Source: Paulinella micropora (Eukaryota; Cercozoa; Imbricatea; Euglyphida). From it: DNA of 64,000 bases. Positions 1 through 10,869 of this stretch are shown one piece after another (positions within the stretch are counted from its first letter, which is position 1; every line of letters starts with the position of its first letter). Both the position numbers and the translations under genes were made by a program. Under the pieces are notes generated by a model. That model had not been told where the DNA came from, did no database searches, and saw only the letters and a program-made list of their open reading frames with translations. The DNA lies in NCBI GenBank assembly GCA_009731375.1, contig BJOX01000125.1, positions 718,696 through 782,695 of the forward strand. Direction: 5' to 3'.

Positions 1-1336
1 GCCCCGCCGTAATATCATTCACTTTTTCCGCAATAGGATTCCCGTCTTTATCGTTTGTCGCGGAAGTTTTCCAAATAAAGCGAATATTTTTCCACCACTT
101 TATGACTTCCTCCGGAATATCAAATTCTTGATCTGCACGAATTTCTTTTACTTTGTTTCCTGTCTGTCTCTCATAAAAGGCTACAGCTTGTTTTAAGCAA
201 TCTACAAACTCATTCTTATGGGCTAAATAAAAGTCAAGAATGAATAGTGAGTAGTCGTCGGTGACTGAAAATTTATACCGTTTACCACCTATTGATCTAG
301 TTGCCCACGGTCCTGATGTGTCAATGTGTAGGATTATACCTGGCTTTTGGGCTCTTTCTATCGTATTAACTGCAAACGTGGCAAACGTTTAGATTTTCCT
401 ATCATGCAAGATTCGCAGAATCTCACATCACTCTCGTCACCAACTGACTTAATGTTCAGAATTTTTGCCAATAGGCGCATCTTTGTTTACCCATAATGCC
501 CACAGGCATAGTGAAAAAGCTTGATTCCTATCTTTTTAGGTTTGTCTGACTTCTGAGGTAAGCTTCGTATAATACTATATCTACGTGTAATTCTTTCTCT
601 CTTTTATTACTTCATGCTTACTTATCTCCTTTTTGTTGTCATTTGTGGGGCCTCCCTCCCCTTCTACCCCTTTGTCGCAAAAGGATCATATCTTTCGTTG
701 ACTTTCAATGGTTCATCATATTCGTCATCCCATCTATGTATCATACTTTTAGTTAACCTCCCCCTTACTACTATATCACTCTCGTTAATGTGGATGGGTT
801 GTTTGAGTATTACTAGCTGTCCGTTTTGGTGGATGACTGATCTGTTGTGTTTGTGGTCCATCTGTCCTGTAGAGACTATGCTAACTGGTAAGGTAGTGTC
901 GAGTAAAATCTTCTTTTCTACTGCTCTAGGCCTTCCTTTCCCATCTATTACTGTCAGCCTAGCTCTTCCTGACTTACTCAACTCCCTCTCTCCATTGCCT
1001 GTCAGTAGCTCTACCGGGTCTATCTCATCGACATCCATCAACCTGTCTTCTCTGCATGATATGTCTGTGCTTGCTCCACTATCATGTACTGTCATGTCTC
1101 TCTTTTTCATCACTCTTTTTCTCACATGTATCAATACGTGCTCTGTCTCCCCTTCTGTCTCTGTCTTTATTTCTGTCTCTAGTTCTCCCTCTCCTCTTCC
1201 CTCACCTTCTCTTCTGTGAGTTGTGGAGGTGTAGTAATGGGACTCTGTCTGACTGCTCTATCCAAGTACACTCCTTCTATTGCTCTTACTATATCAATCA
1301 AAAAGTCATCTCTCTCAAGCTCGCCACTCACAACAC
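1..1336 (-). pseudogene. Ty1/copia-like pol fragment (protease to integrase)
   Basis: Minus-strand piece of the copia-like family that recurs in this window. Reading leftwards it holds a retropepsin-like aspartic protease with the active-site string HDSGASTDIS (about 1,050-1,085), a stretch ending in FATKG and a TAG stop, the pre-integrase Cys/His segment, and the first half of the integrase core. Compared with the copy at 13,100-15,040 it lacks one A near 373, which shifts the frame in the pre-integrase segment, and it differs by small indels near 551. It also shares with that copy a TAA in place of a Leu codon near 491. It is cut at the window edge on the left and by the N gap on the right. 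It cannot make a functional polyprotein as assembled. Confidence 0.85.
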
Positions 1337-1580
1337 NNNNNNNNNNNNNNNNNNNNNNNNNNNNNNNNNNNNNNNNNNNNNNNNNNNNNNNNNNNNNNNN
1401 NNNNNNNNNNNNNNNNNNNNNNNNNNNNNNNNNNNNNNNNNNNNNNNNNNNNNNNNNNNNNNNNNNNNNNNNNNNNNNNNNNNNNNNNNNNNNNNNNNNN
1501 NNNNNNNNNNNNNNNNNNNNNNNNNNNNNNNNNNNNNNNNNNNNNNNNNNNNNNNNNNNNNNNNNNNNNNNNNNNNNNNN
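1337..1580. other. Assembly gap (N)
   Basis: This is a run of 244 N. The copia fragment enters it from the left and a (TG)n tract leaves it on the right, so the join is not verified. Confidence 0.98.
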
Positions 1581-2036
1581 TGTGTGTGTGTGTGTGTGTG
1601 TGTGTTTGGGTGTGTGTGTGTGTGGGTGTGTGTGTGGGTGGGTGGGTGTGTGTGTGTGGGTGTGGGTGGGGGTGTGTGTGTGTGTGTGTGTGGGTGGGTG
1701 GGGGTGTGGGTGGGGGATTTATTGTATTTAATGTATGTCTGTATGTATGTACGTATGTATGTATGCATAGGTGAAGGGTATAGACGACGTCACAGGCGAA
1801 CCGCTTGTGCATCGTGAGGTTATATATATATATATATAATATTATATATATATTATATATATACATATATATATAATATTATATTATACATATATATACA
1901 TATTATATATATATAGAGAGAGAGGGGGGGCAAGACTATTACTTTGTATATCCGTCTGTCTAATTATGTATGTATGTATGCATGTATGTATGTATGTATG
2001 TATGTGTGTATGTATGTATGTATGTATGTATGTATG
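1581..2036. repeat. Microsatellites (TG, AT, TATG)
   Basis: A (TG)n tract with TGGG interruptions runs from 1,581 to about 1,715. An AT-dinucleotide block lies at about 1,818-1,910, and a (TATG)n block at about 1,965-2,036. No coding sequence is seen. The copia LTR that follows abuts the TATG tract, so this tract was probably its insertion target. Confidence 0.9.
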
Positions 2037-2341
2037 CAACGTAATCTATCTCTCAAACGCAGAGTTTAGGGAAGCTACCCCGTTAAGGGTATAGAATAGC
2101 CGAAGAAAAGATTTTTAATAACTTTGGGTCACACAAAATGTTATGACCTTAACAGAATGGTAATACTCATTTGATTCTAGGCATTCCAGACCATGATTCG
2201 CGAATACTCTAGAAAGTGTCCTTGTCAGTAATAAAGGTGTTAATAACTGTCCGGCCTATGAACCTGCCTATGACTAAGACTATCCAAATTACCGGTAAAT
2301 GGACTAGGTGGAGTAACGGTTATTAATAGTACATTACAACG
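2037..2341 (-). repeat. LTR, copia family 1 (3' LTR)
   Basis: This matches the two 311-bp LTRs at 20,427 and 27,747 over its whole length, with scattered substitutions and short indels. On the element strand it begins CGTTGTAATG just after a purine tract and ends in GATTACGTTG. The outer edge abuts a TATG microsatellite, so no target duplication can be read. Confidence 0.85.
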
Positions 2342-2758
2342 CTCCCCCTTAGTCGCAAGTCATAGGCTATATTAGTGGCCAGTGTGTAATAAAAAAAAAA
2401 TATATTGGTGAGGATCAGTTATGGGTTACCCGAAGGTCATCAACTCCCAATTTCATCACATCCTCTATGCATGTATGTAATCATGCAGTAACATGTATGA
2501 AGTATGTATGTGTTCAAAAATTTGCAAGCGCTTCCCGTAGAGTAGCAAAAATCGAAAAATTTTAGATTTCCTATTCTAGGACAGAAAGAAGGATAGAAAA
2601 GCAGGGGCGTCGAGCAGTCCGAGGCTGAATCGCCGACTCTGACTACCATGCGAGGCTATCCCCAACTTAAATGCGCAAAACAAAACTGCTGCAACAAGCA
2701 ACAAACTGCACAAAACACTCAAAGCAAACATAAGTGAGTGGACATGCAAATCCCGAAA
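2342..2758 (-). other. Copia 3' untranslated region with polypurine tract
   Basis: The element-strand tract CTAAGGGGGAG (2,342-2,352) touches the LTR and is the expected plus-strand primer. The rest, up to the RNase H stop codon, is noncoding and matches the segment next to the LTR at 20,738-20,955. Confidence 0.75.
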
Positions 2759-5588
2759 TTACTCGATCTTTACCGTAAATTTGTTAAGTAAATACTCGAA
2801 TTGTTCTTTCGGTAAATATTTTGTCATTACATCACCTATCTGCTTTTTCGTACCTACTTTTACAAACTTAATCTCACCGTCTCTCTGTAGGTGGTGCATA
2901 AAGTGTATTTCTAAAGGTAAGTGTGTAGTTCTTTTACCTGACATACCCCTCTCTGCCGCTAAGATTGTTCGAGAGTTATCCTCAAATAATTCTATCGGGC
3001 TCTTTTGGGCTATGTTTAGTTCTTTTGTGATGTGTTTCAGTGCAAGTCCTTCTCTAATGCACTCAGTTGCTGCAAATATTTCAGCATCATTGGAACTTAG
3101 GGCGATGCGACCGTGACTCTGTCGCTTTGATAACCATGCAACTGGATCGCTGCCACATAGGATCACGAATCCAGTGCGGGGCTTCCCTGTTTTCTTACAA
3201 ACTTTGTGAGCCGCGTCGGGCCACATGGAAAGTTTTGGATAGGTTTGCCCTTCCTGCTCTGACTTAGGCTCATGGTAGCTAAACCTCGATAAGAGTTAAC
3301 TAAATAACGAAAGATTCTGCCTAACATCGCATAAGTTATTCCCTTATCGATAGTTTGCGTGACACTTGCAGAATTTAGTGCTTGTTCTATATCGGGCCTT
3401 GTCATCTTCGCGAGAAATAGCAAACGACTAACTAAACTAGGAAATGAAAATTTTCGCAAGCTGGCTGATTCTGACATCGGTTCCGTGAAATGTTCTTGCG
3501 CTGGAGTACTGACGGGTTTAGCAGAATCGTAACCTACCTCTTTTAGTATCTGCTGCTGATATTTTCGCTGATGCAAAATTATTTTCCCGTTCGATTGCTC
3601 TATCTCTATTCCTTTGAATTCACGGGCTATACCGAGTCTTTTGAGCGGGAAATGTTTTTCTAATGCGGACGCAAAACGCTCATATGCTTGTTTGTTTGGT
3701 GCTGTGAACAACAAATCATCTACATGAAATATCCCTACTATCGCTTCTCTTAAAGCTTTATCATTTTCTACACACATACGTAAATCAGAATCTAGCAGTC
3801 TAAAACCTAGCTCCTCTAACTTGGGTGCTAATATCTCATACCATCTTCTTCCTGCCTGAGGTGCGCCATGTAAGGCACCATCTATACGCGATATCATCCC
3901 CTCATGCCCTTCTCTGTCTACACCCTCTGGCGCATATGCATAAACAGGATCATTCATACGAGCATTCAGATATGCATTTTTAAAATCTATGCCGTATAGT
4001 TTGTGTTTGTGCCAGGCAGATAGTTTGGCGAGAAATAAAAGTGAATGGTGCGCGGCGCAAGGGACAAAGAGCTGATCTGGGTCATAGCTAACACCGGGTT
4101 CTAACATATCTCCCCGTAAAGCTAAACGAGACTTTACGAACTTTTTCCCGTTCTCATCTAACTTTACTTTGTGAACCCATGTCAATCTAACTATCTTACT
4201 AACTCCTGCCTTGCTTGCCTCCTTATGGGGTACCCATGTGTATGTGTTAAAGGATTGAAGAGCTTTTAGCTCTGTTTTCATACCCTCTAAAACATCTTTA
4301 GCTGTCAAACCTTCCTCTATGACATCTTTGGGTACTCTGATATCTACATACAAATAAAAATCACGAATCTCATCTGCCACCATACGGTCATCGCATAAAA
4401 ACATATTAGCGGGACTTTGTAACGGGTATTCGGGATCTTTCACGGAGTATTTGAGGATTTCCGAATTCAACATCCGTTCTTCTTCGTCCTCAAACTTAAC
4501 TATGTGGGTGGGCTGAGGTCTGTCTCTTACTACGAGTCTATCTCTGGGGTCACTCACTCTGCTGACTACCCCTACTCGTACTATGCTCTCCCATCCCTCA
4601 CCGTACTTTTTCTTCGCCCATCCATCTCCCCATGCACGCGCGGGCACTCTTACTACCTTACCTATTAGCTCTTGAGCCTCTCTCTTTTCTCTCTTGGGCT
4701 CATTGCTAGGGGTAAATCTCTCTACTGCCTTGCGCTGCCTTTTACCGGGGATTATGTTACTCTCCGTTACTCTCTGACTCTGCTCCCACGTTAATCCCTT
4801 AGATGGTGGTGATTTTTCTTCGTATGCTCTTCTTTCATGTATTTTTAGTGGATCTGTTGGATCTTGTTCATTTGTATGCTCTTGTGGCTTGATCTTGTGC
4901 TCTGGGGGTAATTGTTGTGGATAATGTGGCTCTGGACTTGTGTGTAGGCGTGTATGTTTGTGATCCAATGTATTCTTCTCCACATGCTCATTTTCATGCT
5001 CATTCTCATTCGCATCGATATCAACATTCTCTGTCTCCCCCTCAACTTCATCAAAGTGTGTTGTTGGGTGGTCGTTGTTGACGTTGTGCGGTGACTTAGG
5101 TGATTGAGGTGGTGATTGGGGTGGTGATTGGGGTGGTGACGCTTGTGGAGATGTGTGTGGTTGCTCACTCTCATTCTCATTCTCCCCCTCAGAGTCATCA
5201 TTATCCCACGACACTAGTTTAGGAGGATGAGCTTGTTTACCGATTTTGTGAATATTAAATCTCACATCTCTCACTCCGGAAATTATCTTCTTACCATCCC
5301 ATACGCGGTATAGTTCCCGAAATAGATCATATCCAACTAGCATCACCTTTTTCCCTCTGTACTCTCCCTTCCGCACTTTAGTCTTAGGTACATGTAACAC
5401 ACCCATGCATCCTATTGGTTTTAAGTGAAAGAGTGCTGGTTTTCTACCTAATAGCTGTTCATAAGGCGAGATTCCTTTGCGTTCCCTGTGCATTGCTGGC
5501 AGTATGTTGTGAATGGTTGTGGCTGCGTGCTCTAATTCTTCACAGAATTGCGGCGGTAATTTAGCTTGATATCGCATGCTCGTGCAGG
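2759..5588 (-). pseudogene. Copia-like pol: integrase end, reverse transcriptase, RNase H
   Basis: The minus-strand polyprotein end would copy element RNA into DNA. The integrase C-terminal part is at about 5,100-5,580 and a long acidic, Pro/Ser-rich linker at about 4,450-5,215. The reverse transcriptase has DFKNAYLNA and HVDDLLF (catalytic YVDD form, Tyr replaced by His) at about 3,700-4,020. RNase H contains the SSNDAEIFAATE and EDNSRTI strings at about 2,800-3,230. Two frame breaks are visible against sister copies: one A is missing near 3,276 (GGTAGC where others have GGTAAGC), putting RNase H out of frame, and one T is missing near 5,578 in the integrase. The RT block is otherwise open, so decay is recent. 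The same RT sequence recurs at 21,934-23,079 with few changes. Confidence 0.88.
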
Positions 5589-5774
5589 CCCCGCCGTAAT
5601 ATCATTCACTTTTTCCGCAATAGGATTCCCGTCTTTATCGTTTGTCGCGGAAGTTTTCCAAATAAAGCGAATATTTTTCCACCACTTTATGACTTCCTCC
5701 GGAATATCAAATTCTTGATCTGCACGAATTTCTTTTACTTTGTTTCCTGTCTGTCTCTCATAAANNNNNNNNNN

Positions 5775-6272
5775 ATTGTTGGCAGAAGTGGGCCCTCGTC
5801 GTCGCTCTCCCTCATCCACTCCACTCTCTTCGCTCCCTTCTTTGCTCTGGCCGGTCCGCTGACTAGAAAATGGATTATGTTTGCTAAATTTTTTCTCATG
5901 TGGTGGTTGCGGAATATTTTGCGAGACTTGTGGACTTGTGGAAATTTTGGTGTCACGTAAAGTTTCAAATTCCCCGAAAACGAGTCTTTGCGAAATTTTA
6001 CGAGACTTTTCCAATGCTGCAGCTTTAAGACCTCGTTCGTCTGGGTAGTAAGGAGATTTGGGGGGACGCAANNNNNNNNNNGCGTGATATCCGCAGTACC
6101 TTGCATAAGATAATCGTTTCGCGTGATTTTCGTATACTCCCTTTCCTTTTGATTTTTCAACGGAAACATTACATGATTTTTTGCGTCTGTTTATTCCTGC
6201 ACACTTCGTGTCAGGCGTGACTCCGTAAGAACTCTCAAGCCTCAAAGGAGTCTCGTTAGGGTTAGGGATGAC
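5775..6272 (-). pseudogene. Copia gag C-terminal and linker fragments
   Basis: Two minus-strand pieces either side of a 10-N gap match the gag-to-protease linker of the other copies. They share the strings RLESSYGVTPDTKCAG and SYARYCGYH. The first piece (5,775-6,071) differs from the copy at 15,187-15,485 by several substitutions and a one-base insertion near 5,947. The second (6,082-6,272) is identical to its counterpart at 15,533-15,723. The copia match stops at about 6,272, where gypsy-like sequence begins on the other strand. Confidence 0.75.
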
Positions 6273-9200
6273 GGCCTCTGGTCCATGGCCTCTGCAAATC
6301 GTGCCTGGGCTAGCCGAGCCTGCCCTGTAGGAAAGTTTGAAGACTTAGCTAAGGATGTCATCCGCGACATACGCAACGTCTATGACTACCGCGCTGCCAA
6401 CGACAACCTCCACCTGCCTGTGCCAGGTTTACCCAACCCGGATCAATATCGCGAACGCTTCGCGGGCTGGCACTATCTCAGCTCTATCGACATGGTCGAC
6501 GGCTTCACACATCTGCGACTCAATCCAGATGATGGCAGCCGCGACATTCTCGCTGTTTGGACACCCTTAGGACTCCTAGTTCCAAATTTTATTCCTCAAG
6601 GTGTTCACCGCGCCCCGGGAGACTTCCAACGCGTTATGGATAAGTCCTTCAACCATCTGGACTTTTGGAACAAATCCGCTTCGGCCTACCTCGACGACGT
6701 CACAGACGGCTCCGACGACTTCGATACCCATCTTCATGAGCTCCGATGCATCTTTCAGGCTATGCGAGACTCCGGCCTCCACGGTTCGGCCCGGAAACTG
6801 CGCTTAGGCTATCGTGAACTCAACATCTTGGGCAAGCGCTGCAGCAAGAAAGGTATCATCGCGGATTCCTCCAAGGTCGACGCCATCCTCAAGCTGGCTG
6901 ACCCATCCAACGTTTCCGAAGTTCGATCAGTCTTAGGTATGACCAACTTCATCCAAGCCCATATCCCTGACTATTCCCGGTTAGTGGCACCTTTGACCAA
7001 TCTTCTCGGATCCACTCACGCTCGGCCCTCTGGTGCCCTCTACCTGACCTGACATGAGCGGAAATGCATGAGGAAGCTCCGTCGTGTCCTCACTACGCTC
7101 CCCATTCTGGTAAAGTATGAGCCGTCGCAACGACTCTACCTCCGGACGGATGCAAGCCAGATCGGCATGGGCGCTCTTCATAATGGCCCAGAGCGCAATG
7201 CTCAGTACTTCTCCCAGAAGCTTACCGACACGCAGACACGATGGGCTACCTACGTTCGCGAAGCCTACGGCGTCATCTACGGTATTCAACACAATGCCGC
7301 TACTACATCGATGCCAGCGATCACGAACTCACCATCGTTACCGACCATCGGCCCCTCTTGTGGCTATGGCACGCTCGCAGCCCCATGGTCGTCAACTGGG
7401 TCTTGGAGCACCTTCAGACGATTCGATTCAAAGTCGAATATCTGCCCGGTAAACAAAACCAACTTCCCGACTGTCTCTCACGTGTCCCATGCATAGCCCA
7501 CGGCCAGCCCACCTTGATTGGCGAAGCCGAGGCGACTCTTCAGCTCTTATCCACCATTCCGGCACCTCGAGCAGGCTCTACCCTCTGGTTAGCAGTTGAA
7601 GGCACGCACGCGGCCCTGGATACCAGTCTCAAGTCCCTTTCTTGTCGGATCCTCCGCGGCGGCCCACTCTACGTAGCATTCAAGCCCCATGGGACTTGGC
7701 CATCGTCATTCCCTCCGCTGAACGCTCCCCGATGGTTGCCCGCGATATGTTCGCTCTCCGCAAACCTTTCGCACTGCTCATGCCTCAGGACTTGGTCCAC
7801 TGCGTCCCCGATGACACTCTTCCACAGAAGATCGTCGAACAATGCCGCAAGATCTTGTTCCTCGACGACAATCTCGTCCGGCTTGTCCACGGACTTGGAA
7901 TGGAGCAACGCTACATCTATCCTCTCGTCGCCACATCGCATGCACAGCGTGTCACACGCCAGCAGATCATCAACGCGCAACGACAGGACAGTTTCACGGC
8001 CCCTCTCTGGACTCAAGACGTCATTTCCGTCTTCGCCGGCTCCGCCGAACTGACCCTCCGACAAGGCATCGCCATCACCATTGACTCCGATCAGTCTTCC
8101 GTCAAGGTTTACGTCCCAGAAGAGCTGCGCCGCCCTCTAGTCAACTACGCAGATCTCATGCAGAATCACGCTAAAGCGCCGACGCTCGTCCCCTTCATCA
8201 AGGAGCGCTACGTCTGGTTCCGCACAGATGGTACGGATATCATGCATCATGACGTCCTCGCTGCCCTCCGCGACTGCCACTTTTGCCAATATGCAACTAG
8301 TCCACGCCCGCCTGACCCTTAACCGCGGCCGCTACTCATCGCTTACGTGGACACATCAAGGACAGGGCATCGGCCTCGACCATGTACACATCGGCATCCC
8401 CGGCGTCGCCCCTCAGTACATACTGACCATCGTCGATCTTTTCTCGGGATTTCTCCAATTTATCCCGTGCATCTCCACGTCCGCGGAAGAAACAGTGGAG
8501 CTCATTCTCAACCGATGGGCCTACATCTTTGGTTTTCCGGAGTCCATCTTTTCCGATTATCATAGTTCTGTCGTTGGTACGTTGGCCAAACGATTTTGCA
8601 GCGTAGCCTGCCTCGAATGGCTCACCACCGCGCCCTGGCATCATCAACTCGGCTACGTCGAATGCCGCCACAAGGCCATCCGCACGGCCATCCAGTCTCT
8701 CCCAAAGGCAGAAAAGACCAACTGGCCCAGCATCATCCCTTCTCTCTCCTTCGCTCAGAACATGTATCTACAGTGACCGGCACTACCGCCTTTGAAGGAA
8801 TGCTCGCCCGCAAGCCCCGCTGCACGTTGGACTTCTTCGACTCGCCGGAGATTGTCAATGCCCGCGCCACCGCCTCCAGCGCCGCCCTCGACGCCTCACC
8901 GACACTGTCAATACAGTCGGCCGAACAGATCGCCCTGCTGAACAGCGCCCGCACTGCTGTCACAGCCTATGTCAGTGCTTACACCACCGTTACCCGCGCC
9001 CGGTCCGTCGCTCAAAAGAACAAAGGCCGCCGTAAGGCTGTCAAGGAATGGAAAGTAGACGACACAGTCTCCGTCTACCGCCCCAAGCCCTCCAAACAAG
9101 GCATTCCAGCCTCTTCCGTTCTTCAGTTCGACGGCCCCTACACCATAGTTGAGCAGGTCAGCTCCAACTGCTTCAAGCTGCGTCATCTCAAGACCAACAA

Positions 9201-9704
9201 GGTATTGAAACGCATCGACCGCTCACACCTCGCTCCGTATACTGCACCCACTGATGGCGTCGCACCGCTCAACACGGTCGCAGTAGACAATTACAATGAC
9301 GACTCCGTCAACTTTACCATCGGCGAAGTCATTGCATTCATTGACCGCGATCAGGTTAAGCTTGGCATCGTTATGGATGAGGACCTAGAGAACGAGGAAA
9401 ACGAGTTTATCAGCTCGGTACGACCTCAGACAAGAACCCTCTCTTCCGTCCCATATACGAAGATACGAAGGACCAAACCACTATCCAACGTTGGGGTAAC
9501 CCTTTAGCTCACTGGAAGCCCCTTCTCTTTGACACAACAAACAATCAAGTCGTCCATCGACACATCGAGTGGCGCTCAGGCTCTCATACGACCAACAAGA
9601 ATAAAGGCGAACTCCCCGCCAACGTTCTCAAACGTCTTAAAGGCCCTCTCATCACAGGCGAATCCTTCCCATTGCACATCTTCCAGAAAGATACAATATT
9701 GTAA
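6273..9704 (+). pseudogene. Ty3/gypsy-like pol, copy 1 (RT-RNase H-integrase)
   Basis: A decayed plus-strand polyprotein in gypsy order. Reverse transcriptase (from about 6,285) shows VYDYRAANDN, SSIDMVDGFTHLRL and the catalytic YLDD. RNase H follows (LRTDASQIGMGAL, TIVTDHRPLLWL). The integrase has a Zn-binding remnant (CHFC), a core with D (GLDHVHI), D (IFSDYHS) and E (YVECRHK), and a C-terminal GPY/F module (FDGPYTIVEQ). Lesions: TGA at 7,050-7,052 where Trp is expected, and frameshifts near 7,297, 7,650, 8,765 and 9,415. The last is inferred because the frame carrying RPIYEDTKDQ is open to TAA at 9,702-9,704. Gag and protease are absent: the element begins inside copia sequence at 6,272. 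Confidence 0.88.
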
Positions 9705-10018
9705 GCAAGCAACATCAAAGGAATAGCCACCTCAACACTCTCAAGTGGGTTTTACCCATCGTACCTGCTTCACCCCATATGCCGCCACAGCCCCGCGCTT
9801 TTCCTACTTGGCCCGCCATCGTCCCTGGACAAGCTACGCCACGACCAGAGTATCCCTATAAGTCCTTGATCGCCTCTTATGCATGCGGCTGGCAGGTCAA
9901 CGATCATTCTCATCGAACCTGAACACCTCAGTGACTATATCGGCATGGCATAATTGGTGCATTAAACTTGGCTCATCTCGGCTGTGCGATATATGGCCAC
10001 CTAGCTTCCTACGGCTCC
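9705..10018. other. Spacer after gypsy pol
   Basis: This is probably the gypsy 3' untranslated tail. It holds one short Pro-rich plus frame starting ATG at 9,780 that I cannot assign. No LTR of the gypsy element is recognisable here. Confidence 0.4.
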
Positions 10019-10354
10019 CGTTGATTAGGTAATTACCCGGTCACTCACGGACCTAATACCTTAGACGCCGGTTTGCTGAGAGACTCCGTTAGAAGTCATG
10101 ATGCCAATCGACACTTTTAATCCGCACGTAGATAGCAGAAATGACAAACTCAAAGGTAATAATGAAACTGAAATAAAGTCCGCACGACTGTAATTATTAC
10201 ACAATGGTTAGTGTCCAATGCCGAATGCCAATATGGACCGTTACGTCCGTTACACTTATTGACTAGAACTATACTGTCATTCTACTATACGAATAAATTA
10301 CTTACCAGTCACAACGTAATTACTAAAAGTAAAAACGTAGTTGTCCTACCAACG
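10019..10354 (-). repeat. LTR, family 2, copy 1
   Basis: A 336-bp sequence matching the solo LTR at 44,990-45,325 at the same length, with perfect 5-bp inverted ends (CGTTG...CAACG). On the minus strand it follows the purine tract CTAAGGGGGAG, so it is the 3' LTR of a minus-strand element whose internal part lies to the right and is mostly gone. It sits inside the exact 4.8-kb duplication. Confidence 0.8.
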
Positions 10355-10869
10355 CTCCCCCTTAGTTATATGTCGATAATTCAAGTTATAAATAATCAAT
10401 ACATCTGCAATTAATAACTATTGCATATTGCGATAATGGCACTGATTTCAAGTTGTAAAACTGAAAAAGATAGTTACATCGGTTTGACAACCTGAAATTC
10501 AGTCAGTATGACTCAAAACTTAAAAATTGTCTCTGCTTCAAGTCCATTGCCGCCGCTTCTTCGCCGTGTTGGCATCTCGAACTTGTCGATTGAAACTTCA
10601 GCATCGGTCCCTTTGACTGACAAAATTAGTGCTTGACTAAATTACATTACTGACTCAATGAGTCCAATATAATTAGTTAAACTTGCCACTCCGCCATTAA
10701 GAACTACTCCCGCCGCGTTCCGCTCCGTCGGCATGTGCTCTTCTTCCGCAACGAGCGCGCCTCGCCGTGACACACTTTATGCTCGGGGGTTCGGTGAACC
10801 CCGTGTGCATGAAGCGTACAATCACTGTGGAACTACCCAAGCCCCGTGGACCGCGAAGCAAGGAACGGC
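10355..10869. other. Family-2 internal remnant
   Basis: A purine tract on the minus strand (10,355-10,365) is followed by AT-rich noncoding sequence and, from about 10,660, GC-richer sequence. That end corresponds to the plus-strand frame of 20,218-20,426. The match stops at about 10,869, where minus-strand copia RNase H starts abruptly. Confidence 0.5.

Larger units (their letters stand above)
2037..6272 (-). mobile_element. Ty1/copia-like element, decayed copy
   Basis: A minus-strand element. From its 3' end it shows a 305-bp LTR (2,037-2,341), a purine-rich tract on the element strand (2,342-2,352), a 3' untranslated stretch, RNase H, reverse transcriptase, the integrase C-terminal part, and gag-derived pieces (5,775-6,272). 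Two 10-N gaps (5,765-5,774 and 6,072-6,081) break it, and sequence order across them is not the order of the intact element: gag-linker pieces sit where integrase should continue. It is therefore either a real rearrangement or a scaffolding join. On the right it ends abruptly against a plus-strand gypsy-like pol. Confidence 0.8.
6082..10869. repeat. 4.8-kb exact duplication, copy 1
   Basis: This block matches 15,533-20,320 base for base at every place compared (constant offset 9,451). It contains the end of copia gag, a broken gypsy pol, an LTR of a second family and a short plus-strand reading frame. It begins at a 10-N gap. At 10,869 the copies part: this one jumps into minus-strand copia RNase H, while the other continues. 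Both have the same nonsense and frameshift lesions. Confidence 0.9.

Noticed and set aside
614-1219. Plus-strand open frames over copia protease (also 14,269-15,279 and 24,858-25,979)
   Set aside because: They are antisense to the protease/linker coding, have no domain, and recur only because the copia copy recurs.
6260-6272. Telomere-like GTTAGGGTTAGGG
   Set aside because: It is the antisense of PNPNETP-coding gag sequence present in the intact copy at 26,120, and it is only two units long.
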